Source: Syntrophaceae bacterium UBA4778
Lineage (GTDB): Bacteria > Desulfobacterota > Syntrophia > Syntrophales > UBA4778
Length of the DNA: 17,553 nt
Direction of reading: 5' to 3'
Assembly (NCBI GenBank): GCA_002403175.1
Contig: DHHG01000106.1
Span: 1 to 17,553 of the forward strand
Of the stretch, positions 1-7,633 are shown in pieces. The position numbers and the translations under genes are program-made. The notes under the pieces were generated by a model. That model was not told the DNA's origin. It did not search any database and saw only the letters and a list, made by a program, of their open reading frames with translations. Positions within the stretch are counted from its first letter, which is position 1. Each line of letters begins with the position of its first letter.

Positions 1-743
1 GTGGAAGGGGATTCCATTTCTGCAACCTGTTTTTGTAATATGATCTTACGGTCATAAGCCGACCGGATAGCATCTCCTATCCTCTGGTAATGTGACTGAA
101 GCTGCTCCATGATTCTCAGATTGGCCTCACGCTGTTCCGGCAGTTCTCCCATGTACCGCTTCTTGTAAGCGGCTATCTGTTTTTCCAGATCATCCAATGA
201 TTTCTTTTTAGCTCTCATTTCTAGACCAAGAAATTCTGTCGTCCCCTGGGCCTGCTGTTCTCTGAATTTTAAATTCTCCTCTATAAACATGGAGGCAAGT
301 CGATTCGCAACTGTTGTAGCAGTTCTCGGATCATCACCTGTAAAGGATATTGTAAAATATCCTTCCCTGCCTTTTATCTCCACACGTGTATCTTTTCGCA
401 TTTTCTCAACGATCTCTTCCTGTTTCATCCATTTCTTCTCTGACTCATAGAGTTTTAATTCAGAGATGATCTGCTCAAGCCTCGTTCGACTCAGGCTTTC
501 CTGAGCAATAGATTGGAGACGGTCCTCTATTCTTGCGGTAACGGTGGGTCTTACAAACTCCTCAGGAACTTTTTGCGGCGTCACAAGTATCAAGGTTGAA
601 GCCATGTACTTACGTGGACAAGCAATCAAGTATACCGTCATTACGAGAATGACAGTCATGAAGGGGATCAGTGCATACCATTTCCTTCTGACTAAAATTT
701 CAAGGTATTCTTGAATATTAAAAGATTTCTGAGGATTGATCAT
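1..743 (-). CDS. Wzz/GumC-family polysaccharide chain-length determinant, C-terminus cut off by the window edge
   Basis: An open frame runs from ATG at 743 off the left edge, giving 247 complete codons. AGGAAA lies just upstream of the ATG as a ribosome site. Residues 20-42 form a membrane segment right after a basic RRKWY stretch. A periplasmic region follows with the Wzz-type features GREGYFTISFTGDDP (about 126-139) and a run of ANRLASMFIEEN type (146-157). Residues 160-245 are rich in E, K, Q and R and look like a long coiled coil. This is the layout of polysaccharide co-polymerases (Wzz, GumC), inner-membrane proteins that set chain length and link the Wzy polymerase to the export channel. 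The gene lies 39 bp downstream of the beta-barrel gene in the same operon. The second membrane segment, and any fused tyrosine kinase, would lie outside the window, so the exact subclass is unknown. Confidence 0.88.
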   Translation of the reverse strand, partial: MINPQKSFNIQEYLEILVRRKWYALIPFMTVILVMTVYLIACPRKYMASTLILVTPQKVPEEFVRPTVTARIEDRLQSIAQESLSRTRLEQIISELKLYESEKKWMKQEEIVEKMRKDTRVEIKGREGYFTISFTGDDPRTATTVANRLASMFIEENLKFREQQAQGTTEFLGLEMRAKKKSLDDLEKQIAAYKKRYMGELPEQREANLRIMEQLQSHYQRIGDAIRSAYDRKIILQKQVAEMESPS

Positions 744-782
744 ATGTTTTCCTTTGATTCAACTTTTGATCTGTTAATGATT

Positions 783-2066
783 CTAAATGTAGGAAGCTAC
801 CATTCTGATCATAATCCTGTTTTCATCATATTCAAAGGATTCGACGTTGGATGAATTTTTCCTATGGTTAAATTCAAGTGAAATGGATAACCATTTCTCT
901 GGCGTATGAGTCAGGACCGCTGTCAATAACCATATACGATCATTTCGGTTAAATTCATAATCAGCCCATTCTATACTAGTAGCTATTCCCATGGATGTGA
1001 GTAGATTGAACTGATGGTATATGCTTCCAAATAAACCATAGTATTTGGCGAATCCGAGATTTTCAGACGTAAAATAGTTCTCGTAAAATCCCCATTTAGC
1101 ACTCGCCGATAAAGAGGTATCCATCAACCTTTTCAGAATGGATATCTCTCCCGCCGGGCAGCTTTCATGTGAGCCTGATTCCGGACTGAACCAGTAATAT
1201 CCAATCTGAAATCTACCACTCACAGTAGGACTTATAGCGTAATCCATTCCTAAGCTTGGATTCTGAACAGTATAGTCAGGCTGATTCAAGTCAAAATTTC
1301 TTTTCAGGAAGCGATACTCTCCAAACAGAATATTCGCCGGACTCGTTCTATACATGTACCGACCCCTTGCCATGTGCCCGTTCAGATCCGCAGATCTGTC
1401 GAAATTACCTCTGACGAATGCATACTCGGTATTGATCCCATGTTTTTGAGTGAACCAGTATATAATGCTGGGATTCACAAAATCCTCACGGCTATCGTCA
1501 CTGCTTGGATTGTCGCTCCTGTAAACATTGTCTCTGTAGAACAGGTTTACCCGACTTTCAGGTCCGAGCCGGTATTCTATTTCAGGCTCCAGTACATTTC
1601 TCCAATATATGAACCTCTGGCGATTGCTTGAAAGAAGGTATTCTCCATTTTGACCAATCAATGTGTAAACTCTCTCCAAAGTATCATCAGATCTCGCATA
1701 ATTATCTCTGATCCGAAAAAGCAATTTTGGATTGGGGACATATGAGCCGTTCAGCTCTGCCAAATGACTTGTGTAATCATTTTGGGATTCCTGAGCAAAC
1801 AAATTGACTCCCAATCTATAATCAATATTTAATGAGGAAGTCTGACACACGTCGGATAATCTGATTCCAGGTGATATAGTACTTATAAAATCAGATTTCG
1901 TATCGCTTGCTGTCAAATTAATATTATCTGAGAACTCTTCCTGAAGTATAATATAAGGCTCTATTTTTATGATATCTGCTGCAGGAAGAGTTATTGGAAC
2001 AAGTAAAATCAAGGTGATGACAAGAATGATCTTTTTAATACATACCTCCCATTCATGGTACGACAA
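783..2066 (-). CDS. Outer-membrane beta-barrel protein of exopolysaccharide export (Wzp/EpsX-like, tentative)
   Basis: The product (about 420 residues) has a signal peptide, KKIILVITLILLVPITLPAA, followed by IEPYIILQEEFSDNINLTA. The rest is a series of alternating polar/aromatic amphipathic stretches (such as GRYMYRTSPANILFGEYRF and SISLEFNHR) typical of a transmembrane beta-barrel. It lies between a Wza-like gene and a Wzz-like gene. By analogy with Myxococcus-type systems it could be the outer-membrane porin through which the polymer leaves; it also resembles barrel proteins found in exosortase/PEP-CTERM exopolysaccharide clusters. The start is uncertain. TTG at 2066 overlaps the upstream gene by 14 bp and puts two Glu in the signal-peptide n-region. 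An ATT codon at 2039 sits 5 bp after a strong GGGAGG and would give a textbook signal peptide. The frame is certain; the barrel is inferred from composition, and the function from context. Confidence 0.75.
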   Translation of the reverse strand: MSYHEWEVCIKKIILVITLILLVPITLPAADIIKIEPYIILQEEFSDNINLTASDTKSDFISTISPGIRLSDVCQTSSLNIDYRLGVNLFAQESQNDYTSHLAELNGSYVPNPKLLFRIRDNYARSDDTLERVYTLIGQNGEYLLSSNRQRFIYWRNVLEPEIEYRLGPESRVNLFYRDNVYRSDNPSSDDSREDFVNPSIIYWFTQKHGINTEYAFVRGNFDRSADLNGHMARGRYMYRTSPANILFGEYRFLKRNFDLNQPDYTVQNPSLGMDYAISPTVSGRFQIGYYWFSPESGSHESCPAGEISILKRLMDTSLSASAKWGFYENYFTSENLGFAKYYGLFGSIYHQFNLLTSMGIATSIEWADYEFNRNDRIWLLTAVLTHTPEKWLSISLEFNHRKNSSNVESFEYDENRIMIRMVASYI

Positions 2067-2649
2067 CAGTATCTCCGGCTTTCAAAACGACATCTGAACT
2101 TTCACTTGTGTCCAATATTTTTTTATAATTTGCCGTAATACGTTTTTCGACTCCCTTTTCCTTTCTGATAATCATAATTCTCTTCTGATCAGCCCATTCT
2201 GTAAAACCACCTGCTATTGGAATTATCTGAAGAAGAGATGTTTCACTTCGGAGTTTATACATTCCCGGCATTCGGACTTGACCCGTTACGAATACTCGGA
2301 AGCTATTGGCTTCAACGACGATGACCGATACAGTAGGTTCATCAATATAATTTCTTATTTTTTTGACGATAACTCCCTTCAATTGAAGCGGTGTAAGTCC
2401 TTCAGCCTGAATGTCATCAATCATGGGTAGCGATATTTTACCGTCGGATCGAACAGGAACGGCCCGCGAAATCGAATCTTCCTTCCAAATATGAACAAAT
2501 AGAACATCTTCCGTCCCTATGACATATGTGCTTTCAATCGCGTTCTCAGCTGTTTTGAAATCTCTGACCTCTTCTGAAAATGCATTTGAAAATACGAAAA
2601 AAATGCACGTAAGAAGAATAGATCCGAATCTTGCAGCCTTTGAGCACAT
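2053..2649 (-). CDS. Short OPX (Wza/GumB-like) polysaccharide export protein without an outer-membrane helix domain
   Basis: A 198-residue exported protein. ATG 2649 is preceded by AAGGAG with 7-bp spacing. The hydrophobic segment at 10-25 is a signal peptide; Cys15 follows LLT, which is a poor lipobox, so signal peptidase I cleavage after SNAFS is more likely. Residues 40-114 match the Poly_export domain (YVIGTEDVL, VRSDGKISLPMI, VSVIVVEANS). Residues 116-165 match an SLBB domain with GQVRMPGMYKL and PIAGGFTEWA. The protein ends at GDTVVVP, exactly where the repeat domain closes, so the C-terminal amphipathic helix that lets Wza cross the outer membrane is absent. OPX proteins of this short class are thought to work with a separate beta-barrel porin, and a barrel gene follows directly. 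Its stop codon lies within the start region of that gene, suggesting translational coupling. Confidence 0.9.
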   Translation of the reverse strand: MCSKAARFGSILLTCIFFVFSNAFSEEVRDFKTAENAIESTYVIGTEDVLFVHIWKEDSISRAVPVRSDGKISLPMIDDIQAEGLTPLQLKGVIVKKIRNYIDEPTVSVIVVEANSFRVFVTGQVRMPGMYKLRSETSLLQIIPIAGGFTEWADQKRIMIIRKEKGVEKRITANYKKILDTSESSDVVLKAGDTVVVP

Positions 2650-2803
2650 CTTTGTTCTCCTTCGGGTTTGAAAGTATTCCAGATCTGTTGATGAATTTCT
2701 GAATCCAGCCCAAGAACTCTACTCTGAGCATTTTGCTGATAGCTATACCTTTGGTTTCGTTCTATCGGAATTTTGGTTTAAGATAGCTTCTTGCAGAATT
2801 GAA

Positions 2804-3418
2804 CTAAAGATTTCTGGAAACCCAAAGTGCTGCCTGAAGTCTGTTCGGAACATTGATTTTTTTGAATATATTGTAAATATGCGTCTTGACTGTATGTGGG
2901 CTGATATAGAGTTTATTGGCAATCTCCTCATTGGTTGCACCACCGACAACAATAGACAAGATTTCGCGTTCCCTCTGAGTGAGAATGGAAATATCCATAC
3001 CTCGTATGTTGGATCTGTCCTTTCTGATTGACAGGGCTCTGGCCATAACATCTCTGGAAATCCAGAGTTCCCCATTAAAAATGGCATTTACCCCTTTTCT
3101 GAACTGGTCCAGAGAATCATGCTCGTAAAAAATGCCACGGATCCCCAAAACAATAGCCTTTTCTTCAACTCCTCTGCCAGGCTCGACATTAAACAGAGCC
3201 GTTAATGTTCCGTTTTTTTCAAGGTTATTCAGCAGTTTTTCGACATCCTTTTGAGGATAGTCAATCAGGATCAAGCTGGATTTATAATCATCACGATGGG
3301 GTAAGTGATCAAAATCGGAAAGTGCCGTACATACAGATCCGGTTTCGTTACTCAGCAATGTTGCCAAAGATTCATTATGCAGTTTTCTTGAGCCGATAAT
3401 GTAAATTTCATTTCTCAT
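2804..3418 (-). CDS. CsgD-like LuxR-family transcriptional regulator with a degenerate receiver domain
   Basis: 204 residues; ATG 3418 follows CGGAG with 7-bp spacing. Residues 1-125 have a receiver-like fold: strand EIYIIG at 4-9, then LILID ending in Asp53 at the place of the phospho-acceptor. The acidic pair normally at the end of strand 1 is replaced by Gly-Ser, and the conserved Lys of strand 5 is missing (GIFYEHD), so normal phosphorylation is doubtful. Residues 146-204 form a GerE/LuxR helix-turn-helix (LTQREREIL, NEEIANKLYISPHTVKTH, IYNIFKKINVPNR). Length, a GIFYEHDSLDQ stretch resembling GVFYSMEDQE, and the HTH sequence all recall E. coli CsgD, the curli and cellulose regulator. Lying 154 bp upstream of the export genes on the same strand, it probably controls exopolysaccharide or biofilm genes. 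The DNA-binding class is certain; the targets are inferred. Confidence 0.88.
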   Translation of the reverse strand: MRNEIYIIGSRKLHNESLATLLSNETGSVCTALSDFDHLPHRDDYKSSLILIDYPQKDVEKLLNNLEKNGTLTALFNVEPGRGVEEKAIVLGIRGIFYEHDSLDQFRKGVNAIFNGELWISRDVMARALSIRKDRSNIRGMDISILTQREREILSIVVGGATNEEIANKLYISPHTVKTHIYNIFKKINVPNRLQAALWVSRNL

Positions 3419-3449
3419 TGCTATCTCCGATTTAATCGATCCGTTTGAT

Positions 3450-3460
3450 GGGTGAACTAA
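3450..3460 (-). promoter_or_regulatory. TTAGTTCACCC element upstream of the CsgD-like regulator
   Basis: Reading the minus strand, TTAGTTCACCC ends 32 bp before the ATG of the regulator. The identical 11-mer sits upstream of the small membrane-protein frame at 3905-3915. The same orientation and similar distance to a start codon suggest a shared regulator site or promoter element, but chance remains a fair explanation. Confidence 0.25.
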
Positions 3461-3648
3461 ATGGACTCACTAACTTATCCAAAATACTTTTTTACTTTTG
3501 AATTAATTGATAACCAGAATCAAATTCAGGATAAATAAATTCTAAGGTAATTGGTGTCACACATAATAGATGAGTCATTCCAAAAAAGCAGAAATCTATC
3601 CTATGCTTTTCTTAATGAAAGATGAGAATCAGAATCAGAAGAATTTAA

Positions 3649-3882
3649 TCACATCCTGAAGCACAGGGCATGCCAGATTAAAAAAGAAATGAGAATTGCG
3701 ATTCCAACAAAAAAAGGGGTTGTATAACTACATACTGGGTCAATATACGTTTTAGTTGTTTTTATATGGATATTTTTTAACTCCACTTCTAATTGTCTAA
3801 AATTACATGACATTGTTTTATTTTTTCCATATGTAACCTGATCACTCTTTTCATAAGATTGCATTTTTGGATTCTCAGGCAT
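3649..3882 (-). CDS. Possible small single-pass membrane protein, unrecognised
   Basis: A frame of 77 codons from ATG 3882. The product is polar at the N-terminus (MPENPKMQSYEKSDQVTYG) with one hydrophobic segment near the C-terminus (FFVGIAILISFLIWHALCF, about residues 57-75), giving a tail-anchored layout. Two Cys flank or lie in the membrane part. The case for a real gene is a clean membrane segment in an otherwise empty spacer, plus the upstream element it shares with the regulator gene. The case against is a weak ribosome site (only CTGGA, well upstream of the usual spacing), AT-rich sequence where chance frames are common, and no family I recognise. No function is proposed. Confidence 0.3.
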   Translation of the reverse strand: MPENPKMQSYEKSDQVTYGKNKTMSCNFRQLEVELKNIHIKTTKTYIDPVCSYTTPFFVGIAILISFLIWHALCFRM

Positions 3883-3904
3883 CAAGTTTAGATTTTATTT
3901 TCCA

Positions 3905-3915
3905 GGGTGAACTAA
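3905..3915 (-). promoter_or_regulatory. Second TTAGTTCACCC element, upstream of the small membrane-protein frame
   Basis: An exact copy of the 11-mer at 3450-3460 in the same orientation, 23 bp before ATG 3882. Its role is unknown; its position suggests a promoter-proximal site. Confidence 0.25.
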
Positions 3916-4129
3916 TTTGTATTAGATAAGGATTCTTTTTTCTTAATAAAACATAATGCCATTTAATGCATTTACATGGTAATCCAGCATCATATTTTTG
4001 CACTTTTCTCTATTTTTACTTAATTTGAAGCCCCCTTCATAATACGTAGGTTCAGGCTCATGCATACAAATGATTAATCTACAAAGGGATTAGGATTGCT
4101 TTTTCCCCATTACGAATTCATAATAAATC

Positions 4130-5860
4130 ATGGCTAAAGCTCTAAGCTCAAAAGAAATTGCGGATATTCTCGAACAGATTGCTATAATACTGCAGATCAA
4201 GGGAGAGAATCCTTTCAAATCCAGAGCATACTCGAATGCGGCCAAATTAATCTCCCAACTGGACAATTTACCCGAGCTGGTAGAAAAAGGGGAATTGTCC
4301 ATGATCCGAGGGATCGGAGATGCTTTGAGTAAGAAAATTTCCGAGCTGCTAATAACGGGAGAATTGAAATATTTCAACGACCTGAAAGCTTCCGTCTGCG
4401 AGGATCATTTAAAAATGCTCGGAATCAGAGGACTTGGACCCAGAAAGATTCACCTCCTCCATGAGCTTCTTGGCATTAAAACAATCGAGGAGCTCGAATC
4501 TGCATGCAAAGAAAACCGGCTATTGGATATTCGCGGTTTCGGGAAAAAAATACAAGATAAGATTTTAAATGGAATAGAACATGTACGGAGCCATCTTGAT
4601 TACCACCTTTATTCCGAAGCCCTTCATGATGCAGAATCCATTCTGAAATATTTACAGTCCTGCGAAGATATCCTGGGGTCACCCTGCCTGGCAGGCTCGG
4701 CACGGAGGAAATGCGAACTCATCAGGGACCTTGATTTTCTCGTATCAACTGACAATCTGTCTGCCGTAGCTGAATACTTCCTATCCTATTCCCGCAATGA
4801 AAAAACGCTTGAAAAAGGAAATACCAAAATCAGGATTTTACTTAATTCCGGCCTTCAAGCAGATTTGAGATTGGTCAGAGAGGATGAATTTCCATTTGCA
4901 TTGCACCATTTTACCGGGAGCAAAGAGCATAATGCCGCTCTCAGAAGAAGAGCCCGGAAAATGAGGATGGTTATGAATGAATACGGCATCTCAACTTCGG
5001 GTAAAAACATACGCTGTGTAAATGAAGAAGAAATTTTCGGAACCCTGGGACTTTCTTACATTCCGCCGGAACTGCGAGAAAATACCGGAGAAATAGAAGA
5101 AGCATCTGTTGGGAACTTGCCGAATCTGATCAAGCCGGAAGATATCAAGGGTGTATTTCACGTTCATACCAACTACAGTGATGGATCTGATTCTATTGAA
5201 GCCATTGCGCATGCCGCAAAGAGGACGGGGCTTCAATATGTCGGCATATCCGATCACAGCCGATCGGCTTTCTATGCCCATGGACTCTCTACGGAGGATG
5301 TCATCAGACAGCATGAGGAAATTGATGCCTTAAACAAGGCTGATATTGGAATCTGTATATTCAAGGGAATTGAAGTGGAGATCTTACCTGACGGCGAACT
5401 GGATTACGACTATTCCATTCTGGAACGGTTTGATTTCATCATTGCCGCAGTCCATTCCCACTTTTCAATGCCTGAACTACAAATGACAGACCGTATCATT
5501 AAGGCTTTGGAACACCCGATGGTTACAATGCTGGCTCATCCTACCGGCCGTTTGCTCCTCTCCAGAGAGCCATATAAAATCGATATGTCCAGAATATTAA
5601 ATACTGCTGCCGTCCATAGAAAAGTTTTAGAACTGAATTCGAATCCACATCGCCTGGATATTGACTGGCGCTGCTGTAAACAAGCAAAAAAGAAAGGGGT
5701 GATGATCGCGGTTAATCCTGATGCTCATCATGCTTCAGGATTACATGATGTTCGATACGGGATCGATCAGGCGAGAAAGGGATGGATTGAAGCCTCTGAT
5801 TGCCTTAATACTCTCTCTCTGGAAAGAGTACGTTCCATCTTTTGGAAAAAATATTTTTAG
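4130..5860 (+). CDS. polX: PolX: family X DNA polymerase with PHP 3'-5' exonuclease domain
   Basis: 576 residues, the usual length of bacterial PolX. Residues 1-85 are the N-terminal helical DNA-binding domain (ENPFKSRAYSNAA, IRGIGDALSKKI), followed by helix-hairpin-helix motifs (IRGLGPRKI at 99, IRGFGKKI at 134). The palm has the nucleotidyltransferase signature GSARRKCELIRDLDFLV, with Asp200 and Asp202 as metal ligands and Asp245 in ADLRLV as the third. From residue 341 a PHP domain carries the expected metal ligands: HVH at 344-346, SDH at 374-376, Glu415, His442, His470 and NPDAHH at 529-534. Family members fill short gaps in base-excision repair and trim 3' ends with Mn2+. All catalytic residues are present, so both activities are expected. 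ATG 4130 is the first start after an in-frame stop and gives the family's normal N-terminus, but no Shine-Dalgarno is near it. The gene ends 4 bp from the convergent pyrD. Confidence 0.95.
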   Translation: MAKALSSKEIADILEQIAIILQIKGENPFKSRAYSNAAKLISQLDNLPELVEKGELSMIRGIGDALSKKISELLITGELKYFNDLKASVCEDHLKMLGIRGLGPRKIHLLHELLGIKTIEELESACKENRLLDIRGFGKKIQDKILNGIEHVRSHLDYHLYSEALHDAESILKYLQSCEDILGSPCLAGSARRKCELIRDLDFLVSTDNLSAVAEYFLSYSRNEKTLEKGNTKIRILLNSGLQADLRLVREDEFPFALHHFTGSKEHNAALRRRARKMRMVMNEYGISTSGKNIRCVNEEEIFGTLGLSYIPPELRENTGEIEEASVGNLPNLIKPEDIKGVFHVHTNYSDGSDSIEAIAHAAKRTGLQYVGISDHSRSAFYAHGLSTEDVIRQHEEIDALNKADIGICIFKGIEVEILPDGELDYDYSILERFDFIIAAVHSHFSMPELQMTDRIIKALEHPMVTMLAHPTGRLLLSREPYKIDMSRILNTAAVHRKVLELNSNPHRLDIDWRCCKQAKKKGVMIAVNPDAHHASGLHDVRYGIDQARKGWIEASDCLNTLSLERVRSIFWKKYF

Positions 5861-5864
5861 CTTA

Positions 5865-6818
5865 TCAGCAATAATACCCGGAGCTGCGATTTTCCAGACT
5901 GCCGGTCAAGTCACCAACCTTTAGAAACCCATGTCTCTGCAGATAATCCTCGATTCCTCCCAAAACATCTTCGATAATCCGTGGATTCACGAAATGAGCG
6001 GTTCCAATCTGAACAGCACTAGCTCCCGCTATCAAGAACTCCAGCGCATCGCGTGATGTCATAATTCCACCTATGCCAATAATTGGAATCGATACACGTT
6101 TGGCAACTTCCCATACCATCCGCACTGCAATGGGTCTGATTGCCGGCCCGGACAATCCGCCTATAATATTTTTCAAATGTGGTATCCGTTTTTCAACATC
6201 AATCGACATGCCTTTCAACGTGTTGATCAGCGATACCGCATCTGCTCCTGCATTTTCAACTGCAAGTGCTATTTCAGAAATGTCCGTCACATTCGGCGTT
6301 AATTTTACTATCAGAGGAAGATGCGTTTTTTTTCGGACAGCCCTGGTAATATCAAATGCAAGGGATGGATCAGCCCCAAATGCAATGCCTCCTTTTTGTA
6401 CATTCGGACAAGATATGTTTAACTCCACTCCATGGACCCCATCCACGGAATTCAGCATTTCAGCTAGCTTTTCAAACTGGTCTATTCTCTCACCGTATAT
6501 ATTTACGATGACCTTCGTATTAAATTTTTTTAAAAAAGGGAGTTTTTCATGGATAAACGTATCGATACCGACATTCGCCAGACCTATCGAATTGAGCATA
6601 CCACAGGGTGTTTCTATAATCCTTGGAGGGGGATTACCTTCTCTCGGCTCCAGGGATATTCCTTTTACAATCACTGCACCGATCTTGTTGAGATCGATAT
6701 AATCGGAATACTCCTCTCCATATCCGAATGTCCCGGAAGCAGTCATGACCGGATTTTTCAAATTCAGCTCATCCATTAACTGTATACTCAAATCCGGTTT
6801 ATTTTCTTTTTCCTTCAT
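5865..6818 (-). CDS. pyrD: Dihydroorotate dehydrogenase B, catalytic (PyrD) subunit
   Basis: 317 residues, class 1B. It oxidises dihydroorotate to orotate in pyrimidine synthesis, passing electrons from FMN to the PyrK subunit. Visible motifs in order: NPVMTASGTFGYG (22-34), Lys52 in VKGIS, NSIGLANVG (76-84), ELNISCPN (132-139) with Cys137 as the class-1 catalytic base, VKLTPN (171-176), INTLKGM (198-204), GGLSGPAIRP (220-229), GIGGI (248-252) and IGTA (271-274) for FMN phosphate. This is a full TIM barrel of normal length. The ATG shares its A with the TAA of pyrK (TAATG), so the two subunits are translationally coupled, as expected for a heterotetramer. Use of NAD+ rather than quinone is implied by the PyrK partner. 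Confidence 0.96.
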   Translation of the reverse strand: MKEKENKPDLSIQLMDELNLKNPVMTASGTFGYGEEYSDYIDLNKIGAVIVKGISLEPREGNPPPRIIETPCGMLNSIGLANVGIDTFIHEKLPFLKKFNTKVIVNIYGERIDQFEKLAEMLNSVDGVHGVELNISCPNVQKGGIAFGADPSLAFDITRAVRKKTHLPLIVKLTPNVTDISEIALAVENAGADAVSLINTLKGMSIDVEKRIPHLKNIIGGLSGPAIRPIAVRMVWEVAKRVSIPIIGIGGIMTSRDALEFLIAGASAVQIGTAHFVNPRIIEDVLGGIEDYLQRHGFLKVGDLTGSLENRSSGYYC

Positions 6819-7633
6819 TAGCCCAAATCCAATTTATTCAATTCAAATACCGGTCCCTCGCTGCAAGCACAAGCATAGCCACCGGATGAGACCTTTACGG
6901 CACAACCTAAACACGCTCCCACCCCGCAAGCCATTCTTGCTTCAACAGAAACTTGACAGCGTATCTGCCGACCTTTCATCTTTGCCTTCAGACTCACAAG
7001 CATCTGATGCGGACCGCAAGCAAAGATTATAGAATCATGGTCATCATAGGATTTCAGATCTGCCGCAAAGAGATCCGTAATCAACCCCTGCTGTCCCATG
7101 CTTCCATCATCCGTACTTATCCTGTGGTCCTTGCATAGTTCTTTAAAACATTTAATTTCGGGAAGAGCTCCCCGATTGCGGCCGCCTTGATAGCAGATAA
7201 CATCCTGTACTTCAGAGGAATTTCTGATCTTCTCCGCAAGATATCTCAGGGGTGCAACGCCCATTCCACCTGCAATCAGGATAACCCTTGGCCGAAGATT
7301 CTCAATATCAAATCCGCTCCCCAAAGGACCGTTAATGACGACCTCATCTCCTTTCTTTAACCGAGCAAGGACTTGAGTACCCTCTCCCATTACCTGATAA
7401 AGGATATCGCAGATGACCCTTCTGAATCTCTTATAAACAGAATGAATACTGATCGGTCTGGAAAGAAATACGGATGAATTATTTTTTGCCCGAATCAGAA
7501 TAAATTGGCCCGGTTGAGCATCGAGAAAAAAAGGGGGCATATAGATTGACATCAAAAAGAGCCCAGGTGCTAAACATTTCTGGTCGGCTATTCTGGAAGT
7601 GAAATTATTCTTCTTAGCTTTTGTTCTTTCCAT
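6818..7633 (-). CDS. pyrK: Dihydroorotate dehydrogenase B, electron-transfer (PyrK) subunit
   Basis: 271 residues of ferredoxin-reductase type. A beta-barrel FAD domain carries SRPISI (58-63) and GEGTQVL (83-89). The NAD-binding domain has GGMGVAPLRYLAE (122-134) and FACGPHQML (204-212). A C-terminal [2Fe-2S] cluster is bound by Cys236, Cys241, Cys244 and most likely Cys257, in CGVGACLGC followed by CSEGPVF. The protein takes electrons from the FMN of PyrD and gives them to NAD+. It starts with ATG at 7633, sharing one base with the rimI stop (TAATG), and has no strong ribosome site of its own, so it probably depends on coupling. The N-terminal 15 or so residues are basic and variable. An extra Cys255 next to Cys257 makes the fourth ligand slightly uncertain. 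Confidence 0.95.
   Translation of the reverse strand: MERTKAKKNNFTSRIADQKCLAPGLFLMSIYMPPFFLDAQPGQFILIRAKNNSSVFLSRPISIHSVYKRFRRVICDILYQVMGEGTQVLARLKKGDEVVINGPLGSGFDIENLRPRVILIAGGMGVAPLRYLAEKIRNSSEVQDVICYQGGRNRGALPEIKCFKELCKDHRISTDDGSMGQQGLITDLFAADLKSYDDHDSIIFACGPHQMLVSLKAKMKGRQIRCQVSVEARMACGVGACLGCAVKVSSGGYACACSEGPVFELNKLDLG

Larger units (their letters stand above)
3419..4129. other. AT-rich spacer between the CsgD-like regulator and polX
   Basis: This stretch of about 710 bp separates two divergently read genes and must hold the promoters of both. I see no RNA gene or clear terminator. It contains one weak small reading frame with a membrane segment (3649-3882, minus), an 11-bp sequence present twice (3450-3460 and 3905-3915), a short GAATCA tandem near 3626-3637 and a 5-bp-stem hairpin with a C-rich loop near 4026-4039. 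No convincing sigma70 promoter for polX was found. There is no clear Shine-Dalgarno near its ATG, so polX may have a very short leader. Confidence 0.6.

Noticed and set aside
2743..3087. Minus-strand frame of 114 codons inside and after the regulator gene
   Set aside because: It is out of frame with the LuxR helix-turn-helix, which is clearly the coding frame.
4026..4039. Hairpin TGAAG-CCCC-CTTCA as a terminator
   Set aside because: The stem is only 5 bp and no T-run follows on either strand.
6073..6702. Plus-strand frame of 209 codons opposite pyrD
   Set aside because: It is fully antisense to a well-supported pyrD and shows no family features; it is a shadow of that coding frame.
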